Shown: positions 1-11,000 of the stretch, piece by piece
Layout: the number at the start of each line of letters is the position of its first letter
Position numbering within the stretch: the stretch's first letter is position 1
Assembly: GCF_000346485.2 (NCBI RefSeq)
Contig: NZ_KQ976354.1
Coordinates: 3,739,845-3,779,348 of the forward strand
DNA: 39,504 nucleotides
DNA from: Scytonema hofmannii PCC 7110
GTDB taxonomy: Bacteria > Cyanobacteriota > Cyanobacteriia > Cyanobacteriales > Nostocaceae
Direction: 5' to 3'
Program-made: the position numbers and the translations under genes
Notes under the pieces: generated by a model
The model's database searches: none
What the model was told of the DNA's origin: nothing
Seen by the model: only the letters and a program-made list of their open reading frames with translations

Positions 1-29
1 CTACCCCCTACCCCCTATCCCCTATTTTC
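1..29 (+). repeat. In-frame heptamer tandem repeat in an A domain
   Basis: Four tandem 7-mers of the form CTACCCC, CTACCCC, CTATCCC, CTATTTT read in frame as a Pro/Thr/Ser-rich stretch directly before core A7. They occupy the same loop (between A6 and A7) that carries G-rich or AT-rich repeats in other A domains here. The left end is cut by the window, so the full copy number is unknown. Confidence 0.7.
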
Positions 30-2081
30 AAAACCGGAGATTTGGCACGTTACTTGCCAGATGGTAGTATAGAATACCTGGGACGCATCGACAATCAAGT
101 GAAAATCCGGGGATTCCGCATTGAGTTGGGAGAAATTGAAGCGGTGCTGAGCCAACACGAGCACGTGCAAGCCTGTTGTGCGCTCGCACGCGTTGATAGT
201 CCTGGGGATAAACGCCTGGTCGCCTACGTCGTACCGCACCCACAAGCAACACCAACAAGTAGCAAACTGCGGCAATTCCTGAAAACCAAGCTACCAGAGT
301 ACATGGTACCCAGTGCGATTATGTTCTTGGAGTCCCTACCCCTGACTCCTAACGGCAAAGTAGACCGTCGCGCCCTACCAGTCCCAGAATCACGTGCAGG
401 AATAGAAGTCTCTTTCATAGCACCCCGCACTCCAGTGGAAGCCAAATTAGCACAAATTTGGTCGCAAGTGCTGAGAGTCGATGTAGGTATACACGATAAT
501 TTCTTTAGCTTGGGAGGAGATTCTATTATCAGCATTCAAATCATCGCCAAAGCAAAACAAGCGGGAATAGAACTGACTCTCAAACAACTGTTTGCCAATC
601 CAACCATAGCGGAATTAGCGACTGTTGTAGATACAACAACATCACTTTCCATCGAACAAAGACTAGTTACAGGAACATTGCCATTAACACCCATTCAACA
701 GTGGTTTTTTGAACAGCAATTCCCACAACCGCACCACTTTAATCAATCATTTTTATTCACAGTTCCATCCAATATTAATATCGAGTTTTTAGAGCAAGTT
801 TGGAAAGAATTACTCAAACATCATGATGCTCTGCGCTTGCGATTTACACAGACACAGTCGAATTGGCAAGCCATTCATGCAGAACCGAGCGATCGCCAGA
901 TCGTATCCAGTTTTGACTTAAGGACATTAACACACAGCGAGCAAACAACTGCTATTGAAAATACCGCTAATGCCTTACAAGCGAGTTTGGATTTATCAGA
1001 AAATCTGGTGCAAGTGGCACTATTCCAACTAGGAATTAACCAACAAGCACGATTACTGATTGTAATTCATCACTTAGTAGTAGATGGTGTATCCTGGCGG
1101 ATTTTATTAGAAGATTTGCAAACAGGATACGCGCAACTGATTGCAGGTCAAAGCATTCAACTGCCAAACAAAACTACCGCCTTCAAAGATTGGGCGCAAC
1201 AACTGAGAGAATACGCTGTGAGCGATCGCCTCACATCAGAACTGAATTATTGGTTAAGTGCATCCTCTTCCGAAGTCGCTTCCATCCCAGTAGACCGTGC
1301 AAATGGAGAAAACACAGTTGCATCAGCTCATATAATATCGGTGTCATTAAACTCTGCTGAAACTCAGTCCCTGTTGCAAGAAGTCCCAAAAGCTTATAAC
1401 ACTCAAATTAACGATGTGTTGTTAACAGCTTTAGTTTTAGTTTTAAACAGATGGACTGACTCAAAATCGGTGTTATTCAATTTAGAAGGACATGGGCGAG
1501 AAGAAATTCTTGATGGTGTTGATTTATCACGCACCGTAGGTTGGTTTACAACGATGTTCCCAGTGGTTTTAAAACTCTCAGCAATAGAATTAAACAATCT
1601 CGAGCGGGCATTAAAATCGGTCAAGGAACAATTACGAGCCATTCCCAATAAAGGCATAGGCTACGGCTTATTGCGTTATTTGAATCAAGACGCCGAAATT
1701 CACTCCCAACTTGCCACAATTCCTACTCCAGAGATTAGCTTCAATTATCTGGGTCAATTTACGCAAGTTGTGAATACAGAGTCTTTGACATCGCCAGCAA
1801 GCGAGTCGAGCGGACAAAGTCAAAGTTTACAAGGTCAGCGTGCAAATCTGCTAGACATTAACGCCATTATTACAGACGAACAGCTACAAATACATTGGAC
1901 ATACAGCAGCAATATCCACGAGCAAGCAACAATTGAGTCTATTGCTCAAGAATTTGTCTGCAAGTTGCAAGATATTATTGCTCATTGTTTAGAGCCAGAA
2001 AATACTGGTTTTACACCAACAGATTTCCCATTGCTCGAATTTAATCAGTCAGAATTGGATCGGATCTTAGGAAATTTATGA
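1..2081 (+). CDS. NRPS, 3' end: A (C-terminal part)-T-E
   Basis: The gene runs in from the left edge; codons are in phase from base 3, so a TTG at 42 is internal and not a start. The visible part opens in the adenylation domain just before core A7 (FKTGDLARY), then A8 (GRIDNQVKIRGFRIELGEIE) and A10 (NGKVDRRAL, about 350-375). A carrier domain follows (LGGDS about 510-525). An epimerization domain runs from about 670 to 2060, with HHLVVDG, EGHGRE and the VGWFT region. The variant LGGDS in place of LGGHS is usual for carriers that feed an E domain. The substrate code lies upstream and cannot be read. The E domain means this module delivers a D-residue to the next protein, whose first C domain is of the DCL-like subgroup. 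The stop overlaps the next start (ATGA at 2078-2081), suggesting translational coupling. If the laxaphycin A reading holds, this residue would be D-Leu7; that is inference. Confidence 0.97.
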   Translation, partial: TPYPLSPIFKTGDLARYLPDGSIEYLGRIDNQVKIRGFRIELGEIEAVLSQHEHVQACCALARVDSPGDKRLVAYVVPHPQATPTSSKLRQFLKTKLPEYMVPSAIMFLESLPLTPNGKVDRRALPVPESRAGIEVSFIAPRTPVEAKLAQIWSQVLRVDVGIHDNFFSLGGDSIISIQIIAKAKQAGIELTLKQLFANPTIAELATVVDTTTSLSIEQRLVTGTLPLTPIQQWFFEQQFPQPHHFNQSFLFTVPSNINIEFLEQVWKELLKHHDALRLRFTQTQSNWQAIHAEPSDRQIVSSFDLRTLTHSEQTTAIENTANALQASLDLSENLVQVALFQLGINQQARLLIVIHHLVVDGVSWRILLEDLQTGYAQLIAGQSIQLPNKTTAFKDWAQQLREYAVSDRLTSELNYWLSASSSEVASIPVDRANGENTVASAHIISVSLNSAETQSLLQEVPKAYNTQINDVLLTALVLVLNRWTDSKSVLFNLEGHGREEILDGVDLSRTVGWFTTMFPVVLKLSAIELNNLERALKSVKEQLRAIPNKGIGYGLLRYLNQDAEIHSQLATIPTPEISFNYLGQFTQVVNTESLTSPASESSGQSQSLQGQRANLLDINAIITDEQLQIHWTYSSNIHEQATIESIAQEFVCKLQDIIAHCLEPENTGFTPTDFPLLEFNQSELDRILGNL

Positions 2082-5000
2082 AACTAGAACTTAGTAAAAA
2101 TAATCGACAAAATATTGAGGATATGTATCCCCTATCGCCGATGCAAGAGGGGATGCTGTTTGAAAGTTTGTATACTCCTAATTCCGGAGTCTATTTTGAG
2201 CAGATAATTTGTAAGTTCACAGGAAACCTGAATGTTAAAGCCTTTGAACGAGCTTGGCAAATGGTGGTAGCACGTCATTCTGTTTTCCGCACGGCTTTTA
2301 TTTGGGAGTCTTTGAACAAGCCAATTCAAGTCGTGTATCGACAGGTTCAAGTCACTGTTAACACCATTGACTGGCGCAAGTTAACAAAAGTGGAGCAGCA
2401 AGCGCAATTAGAGACTTTTCTTTCTTCTGAACAACAGCAGGGCTTGCAACTTTCTCAAGCACCATTGATGCGCTTACACTTGCTGCATTTGGATGAATTA
2501 ACTTATCAGTTTGTTTGGTGTTTTCATCATATTTTACTTGATGGCTGGTCGTTACCGTTGGTGTTTCAAGATTTATTTGAGTATTATCAAGCCATCGCTG
2601 ATGGTGTAAATGTAGCGTTACAGCCAACAAGAAGCTATCGTAACTACATTGCTTGGTTACAACAACAAGACCTCAATTCAGCTAAAGAATTTTGGCGACA
2701 AAAACTCCAAGGTTTTAGCGCTCCCACGCCACTCACTGTCGATAAACCATTATCAAACAGAGAGCATTCTCGTTATGGCGATCGACAAATACACTTAACT
2801 CCAAGTACAACTTCACAAGCGGTAGATTTTGTCAAGCAGCATCAATTGACAATGAATAATTTGGTGCAGGCAACTTGGGGATTGCTGTTATCTCGTTACA
2901 GCCAAGAAACCGATGTGGTGTTTGGTGCGACGGTGTCCGGTCGTCCCCCCGGATTGCTTGGTGTCGAATCGATGGTGGGGTTATTTATCAATACGGTACC
3001 AGTCCGCTTGCAAATTTCCCCAGAAACGAGTTTGCTAGATTTGTTAAAAGATTTACAAGCACAACAGGTAGAATCAACACAATTTTCCTATTGCTCGTTG
3101 GTAGAAATTCAGGGTTTGAGTGATGTTCCCAGAGGCACGTCTTTATTTGAGAGCATTGTCGTGTTTGAGAATTATCCGGTGGATACTGATGCTCTACAAG
3201 ACAGTAGCGGTTTGACGGTTGAGAATTTTCCAGGAATTGAACACACGAATTATCCCCTGACAATTATAGCTGTCCTTGATGAGCAATTGTTGCTCAAGGT
3301 GAGCTACGATACAACTCGATTTGAGCTAGAGACGATTGAGCGGATGCTGGGTCATTTTGTGACACTCCTTGAGGCAATTGTAGCAAATCCACAGCAAAGA
3401 ATTTCTCAATTGCCATTGCTAACAGCATCCGAGCAACACCAGTTATTAGTGGAGTGGAATGAGACATCTGTAGACTATCCCCACGATAAGTGCATTCATC
3501 AGTTATTTGAGGAGCAGGTGGCGCGTACCCCGGATGCAGTCGCGGTGGTGTATGAAAATCAACGACTGACATATGGTGAATTGAACTGTCGTGCAAACCA
3601 GTTAGCACACTACTTGCAATCTTTGGGAGTGGGAGCGAACGTGCTGGTGGGTATTTGTGTGGAGCGAGCCTCCGTAGGAGGAGCTTCGCTAACGCTCTTA
3701 ATGGTAGTAGGACTGTTGGGTATTCTCAAGGCGGGGGGGGCTTATGTACCACTCGATCCAGAGTATCCCAGCGAGCGTTTAGCTGCGATGGCAGAAGATG
3801 CTCAGATATCAGTGCTGTTGACGACAGAGAAATTAGCCACTCGTATCCCTTATCGAGGACGTGTCATTTGCTACGAACGCGATTTCGCAGAACTCACACT
3901 CCAAAGCCAGGAGAACCTTACACCGGAAGTCAGAGCCGATGGTCTGGCTTATGTCATCTACACTTCAGGTTCTACGGGAAAACCCAAAGGAGTAAGCGTG
4001 ACTCACCAAGGGGTGAATCGTTTGGTGATGAACACAAATTACATTCACATCGAACCACTCGATGTGATCGCACAAGCCTCAAATTACGCCTTTGACGCGG
4101 CGACTTTTGAGATTTGGGGAGCGTTACTTCACGGAGCGCGGCTCATAGGTGTGAGCAAAGAGGTGGCGCTGTCGCCTTCATATTTCGCCGCCTTAATTCG
4201 AGAGCAAGGCATCAGCGTGTTATTCTTGACAACAGCTTTGTTCAATCAAATTGCCCAAGTCGCACCTTCGGCGTTCAATTCACTGCGGTATCTTCTGTTC
4301 GGAGGAGAGGCTGTCGATCCGAAATGGGTGCAAGAGGTGCTGAAACACGGTAGACCGCAACGACTGCTGCACGTATATGGACCAACAGAGAATACAACAT
4401 TTACGTCCTGGTACTTAGTGCAGGATGTGCCCAAAGACGCAACAACGATTCCCATTGGGAGACCGATCGCCAACACGCTGCTTTACATTTTAGACAAGTC
4501 CCTGCAACCAGTACCTATAGGAGTGCCAGGAGAATTGCACATTGGCGGTGAGGGATTGGCAAGAGGCTATCTCAACCGTCCCGAATTGACACAAGAGAAA
4601 TTCATCCCCAACCCCTTTAGAAAAAGCAGGGGCGTAGGGGCGCAGGGGTGCAGGGTCCTCAAGGAAGACCAATCCTGTTCTGAACGCCTTTACAAAACAG
4701 GTGACTTAGCACGTTATTTACCAGATGGTAATATAGAATACCTAGGGCGAATTGACAATCAGGTAAAAATTCGGGGCTTCCGCATTGAGTTGGGTGAAAT
4801 CGAGGCAGTCCTGAGCCAACACGAGCACGTGCAAGTCTGTTGTGCGATCGCACGCGTTGACACACCAGGAGACAAGCGCTTAGTCGCATATATTGTACCG
4901 CACCCACAGCAGATACCCACAGTCAGCGTTTTGCGTAGCTTTCTCACCAAAAAGTTACCAGAATACATGGTACCAAGTGCAATAGTCATTTTGGAGTCCC

Positions 5001-8000
5001 TTCCGCTCACTCCCAATGGTAAAGTAGACCGTCGCGCCTTAAAAGCACCAGAGCCAAGTCGCGAACTATCCGACAAATTTGTTGCACCTCGCACCCCGAT
5101 AGAAGAAATGCTGGCACTTCATTGGGCACAAGTACTGAAAGTAGAGCTTGTCGGCAGAAATGATAACTTCTTTGAGATGGGAGGACACTCCTTACTGGCA
5201 ACGCAACTGGTTTCGCGCATCCGCAAGATTTTCCAAGTAGAACTGCCCTTGCGGAGCATATTTGCCAGACCAACATTAGCCGAATTGGCGCAAGAGATAC
5301 AGCAGTTACAGCAACAGGACGTAGAACTTGCTGACTCGCCCATCTTACCAAGAGCAGAAAATGCAGAATTACCACTGTCATTTGCACAACAGCGGTTGTG
5401 GTTTTTGGATCGGTTAGAACCTCTAAGTGCCTCATACAATATTCCAGCAGCTTTGCGCTTGCAAGGAACTCTGTGTGTTGCTGCTTTAGAAAAAAGCTTA
5501 GTTGAAATTATTCATCGCCATGAAGCATTACGTACCAATTTCATCACAGTCGATGGCAAAGCAACTCAGTTAATTCATACAAACCCAAATTGGAAAGTAT
5601 CAGTTGTTGACTTGAAGCACTTACCTTCGAGCGAACAAGAAATAGCTGCTAAGCAACTAGCGCGACTTCACGCAATTGAACCTTTTGACTTAACAACTGA
5701 AGCTTTAATCAGAGCAACATTAGTTGTGCTGTCTCAAACAGAACACGTGTTATTGGTGTGTATGCACCACGTTGTCTCGGATGGCTGGTCAATAGGTGTG
5801 TTTGTGGCGGAATTCACAACACTGTACAACGCTTATTGTGAAGGTAAGCCTTCACCCTTGTTGCCACTGCCAATTCAGTACGCGGATTTTGCCATTTGGC
5901 AACGACAATGGTTGCAAGGAGATGTACTACAAAGCCAATTGAATTACTGGCTTCAACAACTGACTGATGCACCGACATTCCTGCCATTACCCACAGACAG
6001 ACCCAGAGGTGCGGTGCAAACCTTCAATGGGGCATATCTTGAGTTTGCACTTTCGGTGGAACTGACTCAAAAACTGACACTTCTGAGCCAGGAACAAGGA
6101 TGTACTCTCTTTATGACCTTGTTAGCGGCATTTAATACATTACTCTACCGCTACACGGGACAAGCAGACATTTTGGTAGGGTCGCCCATCGCCAACCGCC
6201 ATCGCAGTGAAATCGAATCTTTAATTGGCTTTTTTGTTAACACATTAGTTTTCCGTACAGATCTCTCAGGCAATCCCAGCTTTAACGAGTTACTCTTACG
6301 GATTCGGTCGATGGCATTATCGGCGTATGCACACCAAGATTTACCGTTTGAAATGCTTGTGGAAGCATTACAGCCAGAAAGAGACCTGAGCCATACACCA
6401 TTGTTCCAGGTGATGTTCGTTCTTCAAAATGCGCCCACATCAGTTGTCGAGTTAACTGGGTTAACGGTGAGTTCATTGCCCATAGAAACCACCACAGCAA
6501 AGTTTGACCTTACCTTATCCATGGAGAATACGCCCACAGGACTCGTGGGAGCATGGGAGTACAACACGGACTTGTTCGATCGCCTCACCATTGAGCGGAT
6601 AGCAAAGCATTTTATGACACTGCTAGAAGCTATTGTGACAAATCCCGGCGAGCGGATTTCGCAATTGCCATTGTTAACAGAATCTGAACAACAGCAATTA
6701 TTGGTGGAGTGGAATGATACACTGCAAGACTATCCCCAAGATAAGTGTATCCATCAATTATTTGAGGAGCAAGTAGTGCGTACACCCAATGCAGTCGCAG
6801 TAGTGTATGAAAATCAACAACTGACTTACAACGAGTTGAACTGTCGTGCCAATCAGTTGGCGCACTACTTGCGGTCTAGTGGAGTGAGAGCAGGTGTGCT
6901 GGTGGGCATTTGTATGGAGCGCTCTGTGTCCATGGTGGTGGGGTTGTTGGGTATTCTCAAAGCTGGTGGTGTCTATGTGCCACTAGACCCAGAATATCCC
7001 ACTCAGCGTTTGGTAGCGATCGTCGAATCCGCTCAAGTTTCCGTGCTGTTGACCGCAGACACATTCGCCACCGCTCTCCCCCAACAGCAAGCGCGTGTCA
7101 TTTGTTACAATACCGCTTCCCCAGAACTTGCCTGCCAAAGCGAGGAAAACCCAACACCACAAGCCAGTGCTGATGCTCTGGCTTATGTCATCTACACGAG
7201 CGGTTCCACAGGACAACCCAAAGGTGTCAGCGTCACTCACCAAGGGGTAACTCGTTTGGTGATGAACACAAATTACATTCACATCGAAGCGTCTGACGCG
7301 ATCGCACAAGCCTCAAATTACGCCTTCGATGCTGCTACTTTTGAAATTTGGGGAGCGCTACTTCATGGGGCGCGACTGTTTGGGGTGAGCAAAGAGTTGG
7401 CGCTCTCACCAATAAATTTTGCCGCCAGTATTCGCGAGCAAGGGATAACGGTGTTATTCTTGACAACTGCTTTGTTCAATCAAATTGCCCAAGCAGTACC
7501 CAACGCTTTCAATCCACTGCGCTATCTTTTGTTTGGCGGCGAGGCTGTCGAGCCAAAATGGGTGCAACAAGTGCTGAAAAATGGCGCACCGCAACGACTG
7601 CTGCACGTTTACGGACCGACAGAGAATACAACGTTTAGTTCCTGGTACTGGGTGCAAGATGTCCCCAAAGACGCCACAACCATTCCTATTGGGCGACCGA
7701 TTGCCAACACACAAATCTACATTTTAGACGAATACCTCCAACCAGTACCTGTGGGTGTACCGGGAGAACTGCATATTGGCGGTGCGGGATTGGCAACAGG
7801 CTACCTCAACCGCTCAGAATTGACAGCAGAGAAATTCATCACCAACCCATTTAACAATCCAAAATCCCAAATCCCAAATCCCAAATTATACAAGACGGGA
7901 GACCTAGCACGTTACTTAAGCGATGGTAATATAGAATACCTAGGACGCATTGACAATCAAGTAAAAATTCGAGGCTTCCGTATTGAGTTGGGGGAAATTG

Positions 8001-11000
8001 AGGCAGTTTTGAGTCAGAACGAGCACGTGCGCTCGTCTTGTGTCATCGCACGCGTTGATACTCCTGGAGATAAACGCCTGGTTGCCTACATCGTACCGCA
8101 AAAACAGGTAATACCAACAAGTAGCGAATTGCGGCAATTCTTGAAAGCTAAGCTACCAGAGTACATGGTACCAAGTGCGTTTGTTATCTTGGAGTTCTTA
8201 CCCCTGACAAACAATGGTAAAGTAGACCGTCGCGCCCTACCAGTCCCAGAATCACGCACGGGAATAGAAAACACTTTCGTCGCACCCCGCACCCCAATTG
8301 AAGAAAAACTCGCATCCATTTGGGCGCAAGTACTGAGAGTCGAGCCAGTGGGGATTCACGATAACTTCTTTGAACTCGGAGGAGATTCCATCCTCAGCAT
8401 TCAAATTATTGCCAAAGCAAAACTGGCTGGAATAGAACTCAGCCTCAAACAACTGTTTGCCAATCAAACGATTGCTGAATTAGCGACAGTCGCTCTCACA
8501 ACAAAAGCACTGTTCATAGAACAAGAATTAGTCACAGGAGTATCACCTTTAACACCCATTCAACAATGGTTTTTTGAGCAGCAATTGCCACAGATGCATC
8601 ATTTTAATCAATCATTTTTGCTCACAGTTCCCACTGATATTAAGATCGAGTTCTTAGAGGTAGTGTGGAAGGAATTACTCAAACATCACGATGCTCTGCG
8701 CTTGCAATTTACACAAACAGAATCGAATTGGTTGGCGATTCACGCCGAGAATTGCGATCGCAATGTCGTGTCCTGTTTTGACTTCTCAACATTGTCAGAC
8801 AGCGAGCAACAAAAAGCGATGGAAAGCACCGCCAATTCGTTACAAGCGAGTTTGAATTTATCAGAAAATTTGGTGCAAGTGGCATTATTCCGTCTGGGGG
8901 TTGACAAAGGAGCGAGATTACTCATCATCATTCATCACTTAGTGGTAGACGGGGTGTCCTGGCGGATTTTGTTAGAAGATTTGGTCACCGGATACCGTCA
9001 ACTGTGTGAAGGCAAAGCCATTCAACTTCCAGCCAAAACCACTTCTTTCAAAGATTGGGCGCAACACCTCAGAGAATACGCCCAATCTCATCGCCTCACA
9101 TCAGAACTGGATTATTGGTTGAGTGTATCCAATAGCGCCTCCCCTCCCCTCCCAGTAGACCATGCTGATGGCATGAACACAGTGGCATCTGCTAGTACCA
9201 TATCGGTGTCATTAAATGTCGCTCAAACGCGATCGCTGCTGCAAGATGTGCCGAAAGCGTATAAAACTCAAATTAACGATGTCTTGTTAACGGCATTATT
9301 GTTGGTTGTGAGTCGATGGACTCACTCAAAGTCAGTGTTGCTCAACTTAGAAGGACATGGGCGAGAAGATATTATTGAAGGTGTGGATTTATCACGCACC
9401 GTCGGTTGGTTTACGACGATATTCCCAGTGGTGTTAAAACTTTCAGATCCAGAGAATCTGGGCCAGGTTTTAAAATCAGTCAAAGAACAATTACGGGCGA
9501 TTCCAAACAAAGGTATTGGCTACGGTTTATTGCGCTATCTCAATCAAGAAATCGTTCAAAGTGCTCAACTTGCCACAGTGTCAAAGGCTCAGATTAGTTT
9601 CAATTATCTCGGTCAATTTACTCAAGTTCTCAATACCGAGTCTCTGATATCGCCTGCAACTGAATCAAGCGGACAATTCCAAAGCTTACAAGGTCAGCGC
9701 TCAACTTCTTTAGACATTAACGCCATCATTGCAGACCAACAGCTACAAATACATTGGACATACAGCCGCAATCTCCACGAGCACGCAACCATCGAACATC
9801 TAGCCTCAGAATTTGTCTGTGAGTTGCAAAATCTCATTGCTCATTGTTTAGAACCGGACAATGTCGGTTACACACCCACAGATTTCCCACTGATCCAACT
9901 CAACCAGTCAGAACTGGATCTTGTGTTGGCAAAACTTGCATTCAAAACGGAATCTGGTAGAGTCAATCAACAGAATCTGGAGGATATTTATCCGTTATCA
10001 CCAATGCAAGCGGGAATGCTGTTTGAAAGTTTGTACGCTCCAGACACAGGTGTCTATTTTGAGCAGATAACTTGCACCTTTGCAGGAAACCTCAACGTCC
10101 GAGCTTTTGAGCAAGCTTGGCAGATGCTAGTAGCACGGCATTCTATCTTCCGCACGGCTTTTGAGTGGGAGTCTTTAAGTACTCCCGTGCAAGTTGTGTA
10201 TCGACAACTGGATGTGAATGTTAATACTCTAGACTGGCGAGGGCTAACGAAAACTGAGCAGCAAGCACAACTAGAGACTTTTCTGTTGGATGAGCAAAAA
10301 CAGGGTTTCCAACTCCATCAAGCGCCATTGATGCGTTTACATCTGCTGCAATTGGATGAGAGCATTTATCAATTTGTTTGGTGTCATCATCATATCTTGC
10401 TGGATGGCTGGTCGTTACCGTTGGTGTTTCAAGACTTGTTTGCGTTTTATCAAGCCATTTGTGATGGAGGAAGTGTATCATTACCACAAACTGTCAATTA
10501 CCGCAACTATATTGCTTGGTTAGAGCAACAAGATTTAGATGCCGCCAAAGAATTTTGGCGACAAAAACTCTTAGGTTTTAGTGCTCCCACACCGTTGAGA
10601 GTGGATAAACCACTGTCAAACACGCAACAGCATTCTGGCTATAGCGAACAACAGATTCAATTAACGGTAAGTGCAACAGAAAAAGCAGTGTCTTTTGTCA
10701 AACAGCATCAGTTGACACTGAATAATTTGGTGCAGGTGAGTTGGGGATTGCTCCTATCTCGCTACAGTGGTGAAACTGATGTCGTCTTTGGTGCCACCGT
10801 GTCTGGTCGTCCCCCCGCACTCTTGGGTGTGGAGTCGATGGTGGGGATATTTATCAATACAGTGCCCGTGCGTTTGCAAATCTTCCCCCAGACAGATCTG
10901 CTAGATTTGTTAAAAGATTTACAAACCCAACACGTAGATTCAGGGCAATTTTCCTACTGCTCGTTGGTTGAGATTCAAGGTCTAAGTGACATTCCTAGGG

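Larger units (their letters stand above)
2111..5290 (+). other. NRPS module C-A-T, predicted Ile (or Val)
   Basis: First module of the terminating NRPS. The C domain is of the type that accepts a D-configured donor and has an intact HHILLDG. Aligning the A4-A5 region to GrsA by eye gives the ten-residue code D-A-F-F-L-G-V-T-F-K, which resembles branched aliphatic (Ile-type) codes in cyanobacterial synthetases. The Lys is taken from the NGKVDRRAL motif. This A domain carries a 24-nt palindromic insertion before core A2 and the G-rich insert before A7. Substrate choice between Ile and Val is not certain. Confidence 0.75.

Noticed and set aside
42-44. TTG as the start of the first gene
   Set aside because: The frame is open to the window edge and begins within core A7, so the true start is upstream of the window.
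3655-4095. 146-aa open frame on the + strand inside the NRPS
   Set aside because: Out-of-frame shadow of a long, motif-rich A domain; no domain signature of its own.
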